NCBI GenBank assembly: GCA_014654705.1
Contig: JACVZY010000028.1
Coordinates: forward strand, 1 to 64,000
From: Ignavibacteria bacterium
Lineage (GTDB): Bacteria > Bacteroidota > Ignavibacteria > Kapaibacteriales > UBA4661
Length of the DNA: 64,000 nt
Reading direction: 5' to 3'
Shown here: piece after piece, positions 24,691-33,354 of the stretch
Numbering within the stretch: position 1 is the stretch's first letter
How the letters are laid out: each line of letters begins with the position of its first letter
The notes under the pieces: generated by a model
Databases searched by the model: none
The model's input: only the letters and a program-made list of their open reading frames with translations
What the model was told of the DNA's origin: nothing
Made by a program: the position numbers and the translations under genes

Positions 24691-26694
24691 ATGGAAAACG
24701 ATAACAAACCAGAGCAAAAGCAAAGCGATCAGCTTGCAAACGTTGCAGAAAAAGAAACAGAACAAGAGATTGACGACCACGCCGAAGGCGACGACCATCA
24801 GCACGATGATGCAGGAGCTACCGAAGAGCCAGCAGATACGGGTTGGAAATCCCATTGGGATTTACTCTTGGGGTTATTCATCTTGCTTGTCATGATGATA
24901 CTCAATTTCGGCTTTCAGTATGTTCCGCCGCAGTGGGCAGACTTCGCAATTCACGCCGTTGCGTACGTACTTGCTGGCTGGCGTGTGTTGGCAATGGCTT
25001 TCCGAAAACTGAAGCGGGCAGATTTTTTCAACGAGTTTTTCCTCATGAGCGTCGCAACGTTAGGTGCATTCTATATCGGCTCTTATAGCGAGGGCGTTGC
25101 TGTGATGGTGTTCTATCGCATTGGCGAATGGTTTCAGGATGTTGCCGTAAGCAATGCAAAACGGAGCATCAAGGCTTTGTTGGATGTTCGCCCCGATACG
25201 GTTTCTGTTCTGCGCAATGGAAGTGTAGTGGTGCTTAAGCCCTCAGAGGTGAGCGTCGGTGAAACCATACAGGTAAAGCCGGGCGAAAAAGTAGCATTAG
25301 ATGGCGAATTACTATCCGAAAGTGCTTCTTTCAATACAGCCGCACTGACGGGCGAAAGCAAACCCGATACGAAGCGCAAAGGTGAAGCAATTTTGGCGGG
25401 TATGATAAACCTTGCCACCGTCGCAGAAATCACTATCACCGCCCTTTTCAAAGACAGCAAACTGAGTCGCATTCTGGAAATGGTGCAGGACGCAACGGCA
25501 CGGAAATCACAGACGCAGTTGTTTATTTCAAAGTTTGCTGCGGTGTATACGCCGATTGTTTTTGCCCTTGCCGTAGCCGTGTGTTTTGTACCGTATTTTT
25601 TTGTGGGCGAATATGTGTTCAATACGTGGTTTTACCGAGCATTGGTGTTTCTGGTCATTAGTTGCCCGTGTGCGCTTGTGGTCTCGATTCCGCTTGGATA
25701 TTTTGGAGGTATTGGTCTTGCATCGCGTAACGGCATTCTTTTCAAAGGCGGCAATTTTCTGGACGTGATGACCACCATCAATACGGTCGTTATGGACAAA
25801 ACAGGTACGTTGACAAAAGGTGTTTTCAAGGTACAAAAGGTTGTGCCAAACGGTGTGCAAGAAAACGAACTTCTCCGTATTGCGGCAGTCATAGAAGCAA
25901 ACTCTACGCATCCCGTAGCAAAGGCAGTAGTAGAATATGCCAAAGGTAAAGAAGGTGATTCAAAAGCAAGTGATGTGGAAGAAATCGCAGGACATGGCTT
26001 GAAAGGTATCGTTGATGGCAAAGAGGTATTGGCGGGTAATACAAAGTTGATGAAAAAATACAACGTCGTCTATCCTAACGACATCGAAACCATCGTGGAT
26101 ACCATTGTTCTTCTTGCTATTGACAATACATTTGCAGGATATATCACCATTGCCGACGAAATCAAAGAAGACGCAGCGCAAGCCATCAAGGATATGCACG
26201 GATTGAGTATCAAAACCGTGATGCTTTCCGGCGACAAACAAAGCGTAGTGGACGCGGTGGCAAAGCAAATAGGCATTGATGAAGCCTACGGCGATTTGCT
26301 GCCCGAAGGAAAAGTAGAAAAGGTGCAGAAGCTCAAAGATGAAGGTCGGCGTATAGCCTTCGCGGGCGATGGCGTGAACGACGCGCCAGTGGTGGCATTG
26401 GCGGATGCAGGAATAGCAATGGGCGGTCTGGGCAGCGATGCGACCATTGAAACCGCAGACGTGGTTATTCAGAATGACAAGCCTTCGAGTATTGTTGCCG
26501 CTATTACCATTGGCAAGATTACACGAGGCATTGTTTGGCAGAATATTATTTTAGCAATGGCGGTCAAGGCGATAGTTCTCGTGTTGGGTGCGGGCGGTAT
26601 CGCCACGTTGTGGGAAGCGGTGATTGCTGATGTGGGCGTTGCACTTTTGGCAATTCTGAATGCCGTAAGGATACAGAAAACGACGTTCAAATAA
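24691..26694 (+). CDS. zntA: P1B-type ATPase, Zn/Cd/Pb class
   Basis: 667 residues. TGES near 220, the transmembrane CPC motif near 325 in SCPCALVVSIPLGYFGG, DKTGT with the phosphorylated Asp near 369, a HP dipeptide (STHPVAKAV) and GDGVND. The sequence around CPC and the final LWEAVIADVG fit ZntA/CadA. There is no N-terminal HMA domain; a His/Asp-rich tail (DDHAEGDDHQHDD) takes its place. It exports divalent metals to the periplasm, where the Czc pump can take over. Confidence 0.9.
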   Translation: MENDNKPEQKQSDQLANVAEKETEQEIDDHAEGDDHQHDDAGATEEPADTGWKSHWDLLLGLFILLVMMILNFGFQYVPPQWADFAIHAVAYVLAGWRVLAMAFRKLKRADFFNEFFLMSVATLGAFYIGSYSEGVAVMVFYRIGEWFQDVAVSNAKRSIKALLDVRPDTVSVLRNGSVVVLKPSEVSVGETIQVKPGEKVALDGELLSESASFNTAALTGESKPDTKRKGEAILAGMINLATVAEITITALFKDSKLSRILEMVQDATARKSQTQLFISKFAAVYTPIVFALAVAVCFVPYFFVGEYVFNTWFYRALVFLVISCPCALVVSIPLGYFGGIGLASRNGILFKGGNFLDVMTTINTVVMDKTGTLTKGVFKVQKVVPNGVQENELLRIAAVIEANSTHPVAKAVVEYAKGKEGDSKASDVEEIAGHGLKGIVDGKEVLAGNTKLMKKYNVVYPNDIETIVDTIVLLAIDNTFAGYITIADEIKEDAAQAIKDMHGLSIKTVMLSGDKQSVVDAVAKQIGIDEAYGDLLPEGKVEKVQKLKDEGRRIAFAGDGVNDAPVVALADAGIAMGGLGSDATIETADVVIQNDKPSSIVAAITIGKITRGIVWQNIILAMAVKAIVLVLGAGGIATLWEAVIADVGVALLAILNAVRIQKTTFK

Positions 26695-26748
26695 TCACTT
26701 TTTTATCATAATATAGCTTGATTTCAAGCTGTCTATTTTTTTTTCATT

Positions 26749-27222
26749 ATGACCATCAAACTTACAACAGTCTTACACGCTTTGCCGGAGCGTGTTTGGC
26801 ATGAAGTTCTCACGCCGAAACTTCTTCAATTTGTTGCTGCTCCGCTTGTTCATTTCATACCCTTGCAACCACCTTCTTTTCCTGAAAACTGGGGCAATGG
26901 TAGGTACTTGGCAGAAGTACGGATATTCGGCTGGCTGCCCTTCGGCACACAATGGATTGTAACGAGCATTGAGAGCGAAGACAACGAGCAGGGTCGGCAA
27001 GTCTATACGCTGCGTGATAATGGTCATAGCCACCTTATCTCCACGTGGGATCATTGGATTTTTATTGAAGAATTGCCGAACGGCTTTACCCGCTATACCG
27101 ACCGAATAGAAGTTCGAGCTGGCATTCTCACGCCCTTTATCGGAATTTTTGCATGGATATTTTATTGGCATCGGCAACGTCGCTGGCGGCTGTTCGTGAA
27201 GCGGGGCTTTCAGTATCAATAA
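26749..27222 (+). CDS. SRPBCC-like small protein
   Basis: 157 residues. The beta-rich body with a final amphipathic helix (TTVLHALPERVWHEVLTP at the start, FIGIFAWIFYWHRQRRW near the end) fits the START/SRPBCC ligand-binding fold. It has no obvious metal ligands. It lies 54 bases after the ATPase gene. Function unknown. Confidence 0.6.
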   Translation: MTIKLTTVLHALPERVWHEVLTPKLLQFVAAPLVHFIPLQPPSFPENWGNGRYLAEVRIFGWLPFGTQWIVTSIESEDNEQGRQVYTLRDNGHSHLISTWDHWIFIEELPNGFTRYTDRIEVRAGILTPFIGIFAWIFYWHRQRRWRLFVKRGFQYQ

Positions 27223-27285
27223 GTCTTTTTCAATAATCTTACTTGAAAATATCTTTTTGCGTGTTCATTCATTTTTGAAATAACT

Positions 27286-27399
27286 ATGAAACGCATTGCT
27301 GTTTTCGTTTATGCTGAACGACATAAAGAGCGAGGTGTACACCATTTTGTAGAGCCATTTTGTAAAAATTGTACGCAGAGGCAAAGCCATGATGAATAG
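27286..27399 (+). CDS. Possible 37-residue leader peptide before the AraC gene
   Basis: ATG 27286 to TAG 27399, overlapping the AraC start by 11 bases. It carries CKNC and several His. It could be a translation-coupled leader or chance. No homologue is available inside the window. Confidence 0.3.
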   Translation: MKRIAVFVYAERHKERGVHHFVEPFCKNCTQRQSHDE

Positions 27400-28138
27400 A
27401 TTTCATATTGAAAATAGTTTCGGACTGTTTATAGGGAAACTCCTTGAAAACAGACTGCATAAACATTATGCTCTTCAGCTTAGTATGGCAAAGAGTGGCG
27501 TTCTTATGCTCACCGATGACCAAAATCAACAACAAATCTCGCAATACTTTTTTATCAATTCCAAAGTGCCGCATTTGCTTGTTGGTCAAGATGTGCAGCT
27601 TACCGTACTTATCAATCCTCTCAGCCCGATTGGACACACACTATCGCTGGAATACGGTCAGCATACCATCTTGACCACACCTTTGCGGCTCACCGATGAA
27701 TTACAAAAGGGTTTCCTTGACTTTACCGCCGAGTCCATGAGCGAACGTGCGTTTACCGAATTCACACAACGAGTCAATGATATATTTTTTCGGTATAAGT
27801 GCCAATGTGAGGAGAAGCACCATTTGTCCGATGAAAGAGTTTTCAAAGCATTGGAGTTTTTAGATGCTCATTTTGACAGAACGGTAACGCTCGGCGAGGT
27901 TGCAAGTCACTGTTTCCTTTCGGAGACACGTTTTCTCCACCTTTTTAAGGAAAAAACACATCTCAATTTCAGGAGATACCAACTATGGAATAAACTTGTA
28001 AAGTCTATGCCGTTGTTGAAACACAATTCTATTACCGAAACAGCCTTTCGGTGTGGTTTTACCGACAGCGCACACTACACGAGAACATTTGTCGAGACCT
28101 TTGGCATAACGCCCAAATTCCTTCAACGCAAAGAATAG
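27389..28138 (+). CDS. AraC-family transcriptional regulator
   Basis: 249 residues. The C-terminal ~100 residues are a double HTH: VTLGEVASHCFLSETRFLHL for the first and SITETAFRCGFTDSAHYTR-type sequence for the second. The N-terminal cupin-like sensing half is divergent (MAKSGVLMLTDDQNQQQ). It may control the neighbouring transglutaminase-like gene or the metal operon. The inducer is unknown. Confidence 0.85.
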   Translation: MMNRFHIENSFGLFIGKLLENRLHKHYALQLSMAKSGVLMLTDDQNQQQISQYFFINSKVPHLLVGQDVQLTVLINPLSPIGHTLSLEYGQHTILTTPLRLTDELQKGFLDFTAESMSERAFTEFTQRVNDIFFRYKCQCEEKHHLSDERVFKALEFLDAHFDRTVTLGEVASHCFLSETRFLHLFKEKTHLNFRRYQLWNKLVKSMPLLKHNSITETAFRCGFTDSAHYTRTFVETFGITPKFLQRKE

Positions 28139-28239
28139 CCGGTTTGTACAATTTTTTCCTTTTATCGCTTACTATTTTTGAGAAATACAATCACAAACCC
28201 TATGGGTATTTTTATTTTTCAATTGTAGGAGCAACATAT

Positions 28240-28962
28240 ATGCAAACCGAAACAGTACAGCAGCAGCAGTATCTGGCAACAACAGCCATACTCAACTATC
28301 AGGATGAGAGTATTCAAGCCCTGATTCGTTCAAAGGATTGGAAATCTCTATCGGACTATGAGCGTATTGGTGCAGTGTATAACTTCGTCCGCGATGAAAT
28401 TGCATTCGGCTATAATGCCAGCGATGCCATTCCTGCTTCCGAGGTTCTGCGGGACGGATACGGGCAGTGCAACACCAAAACAACCCTCTGTATGGCATTG
28501 TTGCGGGCGCTTGGTATTCCTACGCGCTTTCGTGGCTTGACCATCCATAAACAACTACAAAAAGGTGCTGTAACCGGACTGTGGTATCAGATGGCTCCGG
28601 CAGAAATTATTCATAGCTGGGCGGAGGTATGGTACGATGGACGCTGGATATATTTAGAGGGCTTTATCCTTGATATGCCCTATTTGTCTGCTTTGCAGCA
28701 AAAATTTGCCAACTGCAACGGCAGTTTTTGCGGCTATGGCGTAGATACGGACAATTTCAAAAACCCACCTGTAAATTGGCGCGGTGAAGATACCTACATC
28801 CAACACAAAGGTATTGTTCGAGACTTTGGGGTGTTTGATTCGCCCGATGATTTTTATACAAAACATGGAACAAATTTTAGAGGGCTAAGAAAATTCATGT
28901 TTACTTCAATCATTCGGCACTTGATGAATCGGAATGTCGCACGGATTCGCTCGAAAAAATAG
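28240..28962 (+). CDS. Transglutaminase-like cysteine protein
   Basis: 240 residues from ATG 28240 with an AGGAG site. The core has the transglutaminase triad: Cys in GYGQCNTKTTL, His in IIHSWAEVWYDG and Asp or Glu in WIYLEGFILD. There is no signal peptide, so it is probably cytoplasmic. It follows the AraC gene. Similar proteins are annotated only by fold, and the substrate is unknown. Confidence 0.75.
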   Translation: MQTETVQQQQYLATTAILNYQDESIQALIRSKDWKSLSDYERIGAVYNFVRDEIAFGYNASDAIPASEVLRDGYGQCNTKTTLCMALLRALGIPTRFRGLTIHKQLQKGAVTGLWYQMAPAEIIHSWAEVWYDGRWIYLEGFILDMPYLSALQQKFANCNGSFCGYGVDTDNFKNPPVNWRGEDTYIQHKGIVRDFGVFDSPDDFYTKHGTNFRGLRKFMFTSIIRHLMNRNVARIRSKK

Positions 28963-29026
28963 CTTCGTGAAGCTCACTCTCCGATAATTCGCCGATGTGC
29001 ACATACCTTCGCTTTTGGGGAAAAAG

Positions 29027-29108
29027 TAAAGTGTGGAAAATTGAGTGTAAAGCCGTATTTTTAGCCTACACTAAAAAAATAGTTTGTTACTCAATTTTTC
29101 ATACTTTA
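29027..29108. repeat. Inverted repeat upstream of the di-haem gene
   Basis: TAAAGTGTGGAAAATTGAGT (29027-29046) and its near-complement (29089-29108) match at 18 of 20 positions around a 42-base loop. The right arm ends 13 bases before the ATG of the next gene. It could be an operator, a terminator of the upstream gene or the ends of a very small inverted-repeat element. Confidence 0.5.
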
Positions 29109-29121
29109 TACATTTATATCA

Positions 29122-30339
29122 ATGATGAAACATTTTCTTATTTGCATTGTCGCCGCTTTTCTCCTCGCCTCGTGCGATTTCTTGCTTCCGCCAGCACCCG
29201 TTGCCGAGGATACGTTAGCAGAGCCGCTTGAAGGTTTGACCGAAGCACAGCAGGCAAATCACATCCAAGGCGATACGGAATTTGCCCGCTCATTTGGCGT
29301 GGCGGACGGTTTGGGACCGATGTTCAATGCACCTTCCTGCGAAAGCTGTCATATCGGCGATGGCAAAGGACACGCGCTTACAACGCTCATTCGCTTCGGG
29401 CGCATGAACGGTGCGACCTTCGACCCGATGACCGCACACGGCGGACCGCAACTGCAAAACCGCTCCATTGCGGGCTATTTGCCGGAAACGCTACCGACAC
29501 TTGCCACAGGCGTAACGCGCTTGTTACCGCCTGCCGTTACGGGACTGGGTTATCTTGCGGCGGTAAGTGATGAAACGCTGCTTGCCCTTGCCGACCCCGA
29601 CGACCTGAATGGTGACGGTATTTCCGGTGTACCGAATTACGACGAGCCGCCCGATTTTTTTGAACCACTTCCGATGCACAAACCCTTGAACGGCAGGTAC
29701 ATCGGGCGTTTTGGGCGTAAAGCGGGTGCGATTGACCTTTTGCAACAAACCGCCGCCGCGTATCGCAACGACATGGGCATCACGTCCGATTTCATCATGC
29801 AAGACCTCGCTAACGTGCAAACAGGAGCGTTCACGGGCGATAATGTTCCTGACCCCGAAGTAAGTGCGAGTGTGGTACGGAATGTGGTCTTTTACCTTCG
29901 CACCCTCAAAGCCCCACCCCGTCGTAATGCGAATGCTACGGACGTGAAAGCGGGCGAACAAATCTTTGCGCGTATAGGCTGTGCAGGTTGCCACGTGCCG
30001 ACACTGAAAACGGGCGCGTCCGACATTGCGGTACTGAACGAGGTAGAATTTCATCCCTATACCGATTTACTTCTGCACGACATGGGCGCGGAGCTTGACG
30101 ACAAGTACACCGAAGGCAGTGCGAAAACTGCCGAATGGCGCACTACGCCGCTTTGGGGCGTGGGGCTTTCGGCGCAGTCGCAAGGCGGAGCGGCGACGTA
30201 TCTGCACGACGGACGCGCCCGCACACTGCCAGAGGCAATCCAAGCGCATGGCGGCGAAGCGAGCCGCTCACGCACCCGCTTCAACGCGCTCACGGGGAGC
30301 GAAAAGCAACAACTCATCACATTTTTGCAATCGCTTTAA
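29122..30339 (+). CDS. Di-haem thiol-oxidoreductase-like lipoprotein (DUF1111)
   Basis: 405 residues. A lipoprotein signal (CIVAAFLLASC) and two haem c motifs: CESCH near residue 73 and CAGCH near 287. The DUF1111 pattern (NRSIAGYLPETLP, GRFGRKAGAIDL, WRTTPLWGVGL) is clear. These periplasmic electron-transfer proteins often neighbour iron-uptake or imelysin genes. Here it heads a set with a Rieske protein and a porin. Confidence 0.85.
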   Translation: MMKHFLICIVAAFLLASCDFLLPPAPVAEDTLAEPLEGLTEAQQANHIQGDTEFARSFGVADGLGPMFNAPSCESCHIGDGKGHALTTLIRFGRMNGATFDPMTAHGGPQLQNRSIAGYLPETLPTLATGVTRLLPPAVTGLGYLAAVSDETLLALADPDDLNGDGISGVPNYDEPPDFFEPLPMHKPLNGRYIGRFGRKAGAIDLLQQTAAAYRNDMGITSDFIMQDLANVQTGAFTGDNVPDPEVSASVVRNVVFYLRTLKAPPRRNANATDVKAGEQIFARIGCAGCHVPTLKTGASDIAVLNEVEFHPYTDLLLHDMGAELDDKYTEGSAKTAEWRTTPLWGVGLSAQSQGGAATYLHDGRARTLPEAIQAHGGEASRSRTRFNALTGSEKQQLITFLQSL

Positions 30340-30352
30340 GGGGAAACAACTA

Positions 30353-30817
30353 ATGACACCAAAAACAATAACGCGCAAAGAATTTTTAGAACAAACAGCC
30401 GCACTTGCGGTGCTGGGGGCAAGCACAGGGACACTTGCAACGCTGCTCACGGGCTGCACAACGGTTCGGTACGTGAGTGGCACGGAAAGTACAACTGCAA
30501 ACGCTGTTACCGTACCGCTTGCGGAATTTGCCGACGGTACATTTGTGGTTGTTCGCAAAGGCGGCAAATTATCTGCACCTGTGTATCTATGCAAACACGC
30601 GGACGGTACATTTTCAGCGCTTGTGATGAAATGCACTCACAAAGGCTGCGAAGTCCGTCCTGCGGGCGATTTGCTCATCTGCCCTTGTCATGGCAGCGAA
30701 TTTACGAACAAAGGCGTGGTGCTGTCTCCGCCAGCGTTGGAAAATCTGCTTTCCTTCCACACAAGCGTTGATGCGGCTTCGGTAACGATTTACATTCAGG
30801 ACGGAGGCGTACAATGA
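30353..30817 (+). CDS. Rieske [2Fe-2S] protein
   Basis: 154 residues. The N-terminal segment (TRKEFLEQTAALAVLGAS, then a LLTGC lipobox) gives membrane anchoring. Cluster ligands are Cys94/His96 (KCTHKGC) and Cys110/His113 (CPCHGS). It starts 13 bases after the di-haem gene and overlaps the porin gene start (ATGA). Probably the electron partner of the di-haem protein in the periplasm. Confidence 0.85.
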   Translation: MTPKTITRKEFLEQTAALAVLGASTGTLATLLTGCTTVRYVSGTESTTANAVTVPLAEFADGTFVVVRKGGKLSAPVYLCKHADGTFSALVMKCTHKGCEVRPAGDLLICPCHGSEFTNKGVVLSPPALENLLSFHTSVDAASVTIYIQDGGVQ

Positions 30818-32046
30818 AGACTGTAACATTCTTTATTTGCTTTCTTGTCATCGCCTTTCCTGTTTTTGCTCAAGACAACAAAGATTCTACACAAATGCAG
30901 ACCCGAAGCGTCGTACCGCAAAATGCAACAACACAAAACGCAACTACGCAGGATGCCGTCTATCGCCGACCGTTTATCACGTCCTTTGCGAATACTTCCA
31001 TTGGCGGCTATGCGGAAGCAAACACGAATTATTTTGTCCAAGATGGCGTAACGGAGGGCTTTTCAATGGAAATGCGCCGTTTTAACCTATTTATTTTTTC
31101 CAGTATCAGTTCGCGGATAAAATTGCTTTCGGAAATAGAATTTGAGCGTGGCACAGAGGCAATCAGCATCGAAACTGCACTTGTGGATTTTGAGATTGAT
31201 CCTGCATTGACATTACGCGGCGGAATTATTTTGCCGCCCGTGGGCGCATTTAACCTTCGGCACGACAGCCCGTTGTATGAAATTGTCGAGCGTCCGCTGG
31301 TGGCAACGCAGATTATCCCTTCGACGCTTTCATCGGTGGGCTTTGGCGTGTATGGGCGATACTTTTTTGGTGATTTTATCGCCACCTACGACGCATACAT
31401 CGTGAACGGTTTGCAAGACGGCATTATTCTGAATGCCGAAGGCAGAACGTTTTTACAGGCAGGTAAGGTGAAAGAAATTTTTAGCGAAAGCAACAACGGC
31501 GTTCCGGCGTTTACAGGCAAGGTCGCGCTTCGCAAGCGGGGTTTGGGGGAAATCGGTGCGTCATACTACGGCGGCATTTACAACCGCTTCCGCAGAGACG
31601 GTATCACGGTGGATGCCCAACGGTCGCTTCATATCGTGGCTCTGGACGCAAACGCCACGATTGGCAAGGTGCTTTTGCAAGGTGAGGCAGCAATGAGCAT
31701 CGTGGACGTTCCCGAAAGCGCAGGCGAGTTTTACGGACGCAGGCAATGGGGGGCGTATCTGGATGCGGTCGTACCTGTATGGACGGGCGCGGTGTTGGAC
31801 TACACCGCGGCAACGGTGAACGCTACGCTGCGCGTGGAACACGTAGATTACAACGTTGGGCAGTTTGCCGCAACAGGTGGGAATATCGGTGATGAAGTAA
31901 CGGCGGGCGCAGTGGGCATCAGCTTCCGCCCCACACCGAACACCGTCTTTCGCTTGAATTACCGTCAGGAATTTATCCGCGACCTCTTGGGCAATGTGCC
32001 AGTGCGCCGTGCGGGTGTGCAGTTTGGTTTTGCAACCTATTTTTAA
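30814..32046 (+). CDS. Outer-membrane porin-like beta-barrel protein
   Basis: 410 residues with a signal peptide (FFICFLVIAFPVFAQ). Alternating beta strands (RFNLFIFSSISSRIKLLSEI, GVYGRYFFGDFIATYDAYI) and a terminal Phe (FGFATYF) indicate a phosphate-selective-porin-like barrel. It is translationally coupled to the Rieske gene. Substrate unknown; metal ion or oxyanion passage fits the neighbourhood. Confidence 0.75.
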   Translation: MKTVTFFICFLVIAFPVFAQDNKDSTQMQTRSVVPQNATTQNATTQDAVYRRPFITSFANTSIGGYAEANTNYFVQDGVTEGFSMEMRRFNLFIFSSISSRIKLLSEIEFERGTEAISIETALVDFEIDPALTLRGGIILPPVGAFNLRHDSPLYEIVERPLVATQIIPSTLSSVGFGVYGRYFFGDFIATYDAYIVNGLQDGIILNAEGRTFLQAGKVKEIFSESNNGVPAFTGKVALRKRGLGEIGASYYGGIYNRFRRDGITVDAQRSLHIVALDANATIGKVLLQGEAAMSIVDVPESAGEFYGRRQWGAYLDAVVPVWTGAVLDYTAATVNATLRVEHVDYNVGQFAATGGNIGDEVTAGAVGISFRPTPNTVFRLNYRQEFIRDLLGNVPVRRAGVQFGFATYF

Positions 32047-32067
32047 CGATTCCTTTTTAGAATCATC

Positions 32068-32241
32068 ATGGCTCATTCCCGCCGCAATCATTCACATGGA
32101 CACGCACATTCTCACGCGCCCGCAACCTTTGACCGCACACTTAGAGTCGGTATGACACTCAATTTTGCTTTTGTCGTTGCCGGAGATAGGCTCGGAACGC
32201 TGGATGCTGCGGCAGCGTGTCATCAAAACGGCGAGGGATAA
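32068..32241 (+). pseudogene. czcD: 5' fragment of a cation diffusion facilitator gene
   Basis: Begins as a CDF transporter with the usual His-rich start (NHSHGHAHSHA) and RTLRVGMTLNFAFVVA, the opening of transmembrane helix 1. After about position 32181 the sequence no longer matches the family and stops at 32241. The rest of the gene is not found elsewhere in the window. The break is the border between metal cargo and element backbone. Confidence 0.75.
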
Positions 32242-32251
32242 AAAAGACTGT

Positions 32252-32503
32252 ATGAATCAGCAACGCAGTTTGTCATTTATTGTGCAGCTTTTATTGCTTC
32301 TCTGTGGTCTCGTGTGCATCATTACTACATCGCTGGTGATAATGGCACTACGCCCCTCACTGCCAAAGGCAGTGGAAGCACGAAGTTTTGTGCTGCGAGA
32401 TTCCCTAGGGCGTGTGCGGGCAGAATTGAGTGTAGATGCGGCGGGCAATGCTGCCCTATTTTTTGTGGATAGTTTGGGACAGAAGAAAGCGGTGTTGAAG
32501 TAA
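32252..32503 (+). CDS. Third paralogue of the small single-pass membrane protein
   Basis: 83 residues from ATG 32252. Transmembrane segment IVQLLLLLCGLVCIITTSLV, then EARSFVLRDSLGRVRAEL and LFFVDSLGQKK, matching the proteins at 3536-3877 and 39927-40265. Unlike those it has a clear ATG start and no repressor or integrase beside it. It stands at the start of the right backbone, possibly the remnant of an older element. Confidence 0.65.
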   Translation: MNQQRSLSFIVQLLLLLCGLVCIITTSLVIMALRPSLPKAVEARSFVLRDSLGRVRAELSVDAAGNAALFFVDSLGQKKAVLK

Positions 32504-32541
32504 TACCAAAAGATTTTGCGAACTACGTCTAACCAACAAAA

Positions 32542-32576
32542 AAGCCCGTCTATGCGTAAGCATAAGCGGGCTTTTT
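32542..32576. terminator. Bidirectional terminator between convergent genes
   Basis: AAGCCCG and CGGGCTT with an inner TATGC/GCATA stem, A-run before and T-run after. It separates the plus-strand membrane-protein gene from the leftward toxin-antitoxin-chaperone operon. Confidence 0.85.
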
Positions 32577-32601
32577 AACAGCGAATTTCTTGAATAAGAA
32601 T

Positions 32602-33045
32602 TTATTGAGCCTCATTGAGCTGGACGGCTTCCGGTGGAGTAAATTCTTCAAGCGTTCCTTGAAAAAACTGCACCGGAATTGTGATTGCTCCTGTAACCGT
32701 ACCAAGGCTTGCCGTAAAATTAGTAATGAATGCCCGAACATACGGGAACATAATAGCGGCGGCGTTGATGTGGGCAAACTGCTTGCGTGTTTCTTCCGAG
32801 ATTTCCCCTTGCAATTCAAAACGTCCTGTTGCTGTTACAGTAACGGAAAAAAAAGTAGGGGCTACCAAATGCGCTTCCATAATCACAACAAACGCATTAT
32901 GTTCATCGGGGGGGAAAAAGACCTTAGGCTTAAAGTCAAACGTGATTGGAGTGGAATTATCATAGCGTTGTTCGGTCTCAAACTGAACGCTCAGAATTTC
33001 CACGCCGTGAAATGCAAGTGCTGTATTTGTCTGTACATCTGACAT
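32602..33045 (-). CDS. SecB-like chaperone of a toxin-antitoxin-chaperone module
   Basis: 147 residues. It matches the SecB family: VEILSVQFETEQ at the N-terminus, FVVIMEAHL, FELQGEISEETRKQFAHINA and the hallmark AAIMFPYVRAFITNFTASLG. It is the last gene of a three-gene leftward operon, 2 bases after the antitoxin-like gene. Dedicated SecB-like chaperones in such operons protect and fold an unstable antitoxin, as in Rv1957 and CmdC. A general export role is unlikely here because of the mobile context. Confidence 0.85.
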   Translation of the reverse strand: MSDVQTNTALAFHGVEILSVQFETEQRYDNSTPITFDFKPKVFFPPDEHNAFVVIMEAHLVAPTFFSVTVTATGRFELQGEISEETRKQFAHINAAAIMFPYVRAFITNFTASLGTVTGAITIPVQFFQGTLEEFTPPEAVQLNEAQ

Positions 33046-33047
33046 AA

Positions 33048-33314
33048 TTACGCAGCAATTGGATATAAAGTTCCTTGACCGATGTTATTTGAATACGTCA
33101 GGTTTGATACAACGATACAACGGGTCATCGCTTGAGCAATAGTAATTTCTTGCGAGGGAACAAATGATTGCACGGCTGCTTCATATACGCCGTCATCCGC
33201 AAGAAATTGTGCATTATTGCGGTCTTGTTCAGCATACCACTCAAGCAATGACTCTTTCGTTTCTCGGTTCAAAACGTCCATGAGTTCCTGTTCTAATGCT
33301 TGAAGGTTTATCAT
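33048..33314 (-). CDS. Putative antitoxin with chaperone-addiction tail
   Basis: 88 residues with a strong ribosome-binding site (AAGGAG). The N-terminal ~60 residues are helical and acidic. The C-terminal ~25 (MTRCIVVSNLTYSNNIGQG and on) are hydrophobic and aromatic, like the chaperone-addiction tails that SecB-like chaperones bind. It sits between toxin and chaperone genes. No DNA-binding motif recognised. Confidence 0.6.
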   Translation of the reverse strand: MINLQALEQELMDVLNRETKESLLEWYAEQDRNNAQFLADDGVYEAAVQSFVPSQEITIAQAMTRCIVVSNLTYSNNIGQGTLYPIAA

Positions 33315-33354
33315 GGTATCTCCTTACAATTAAAGTGTTTGAAATAAATACACT

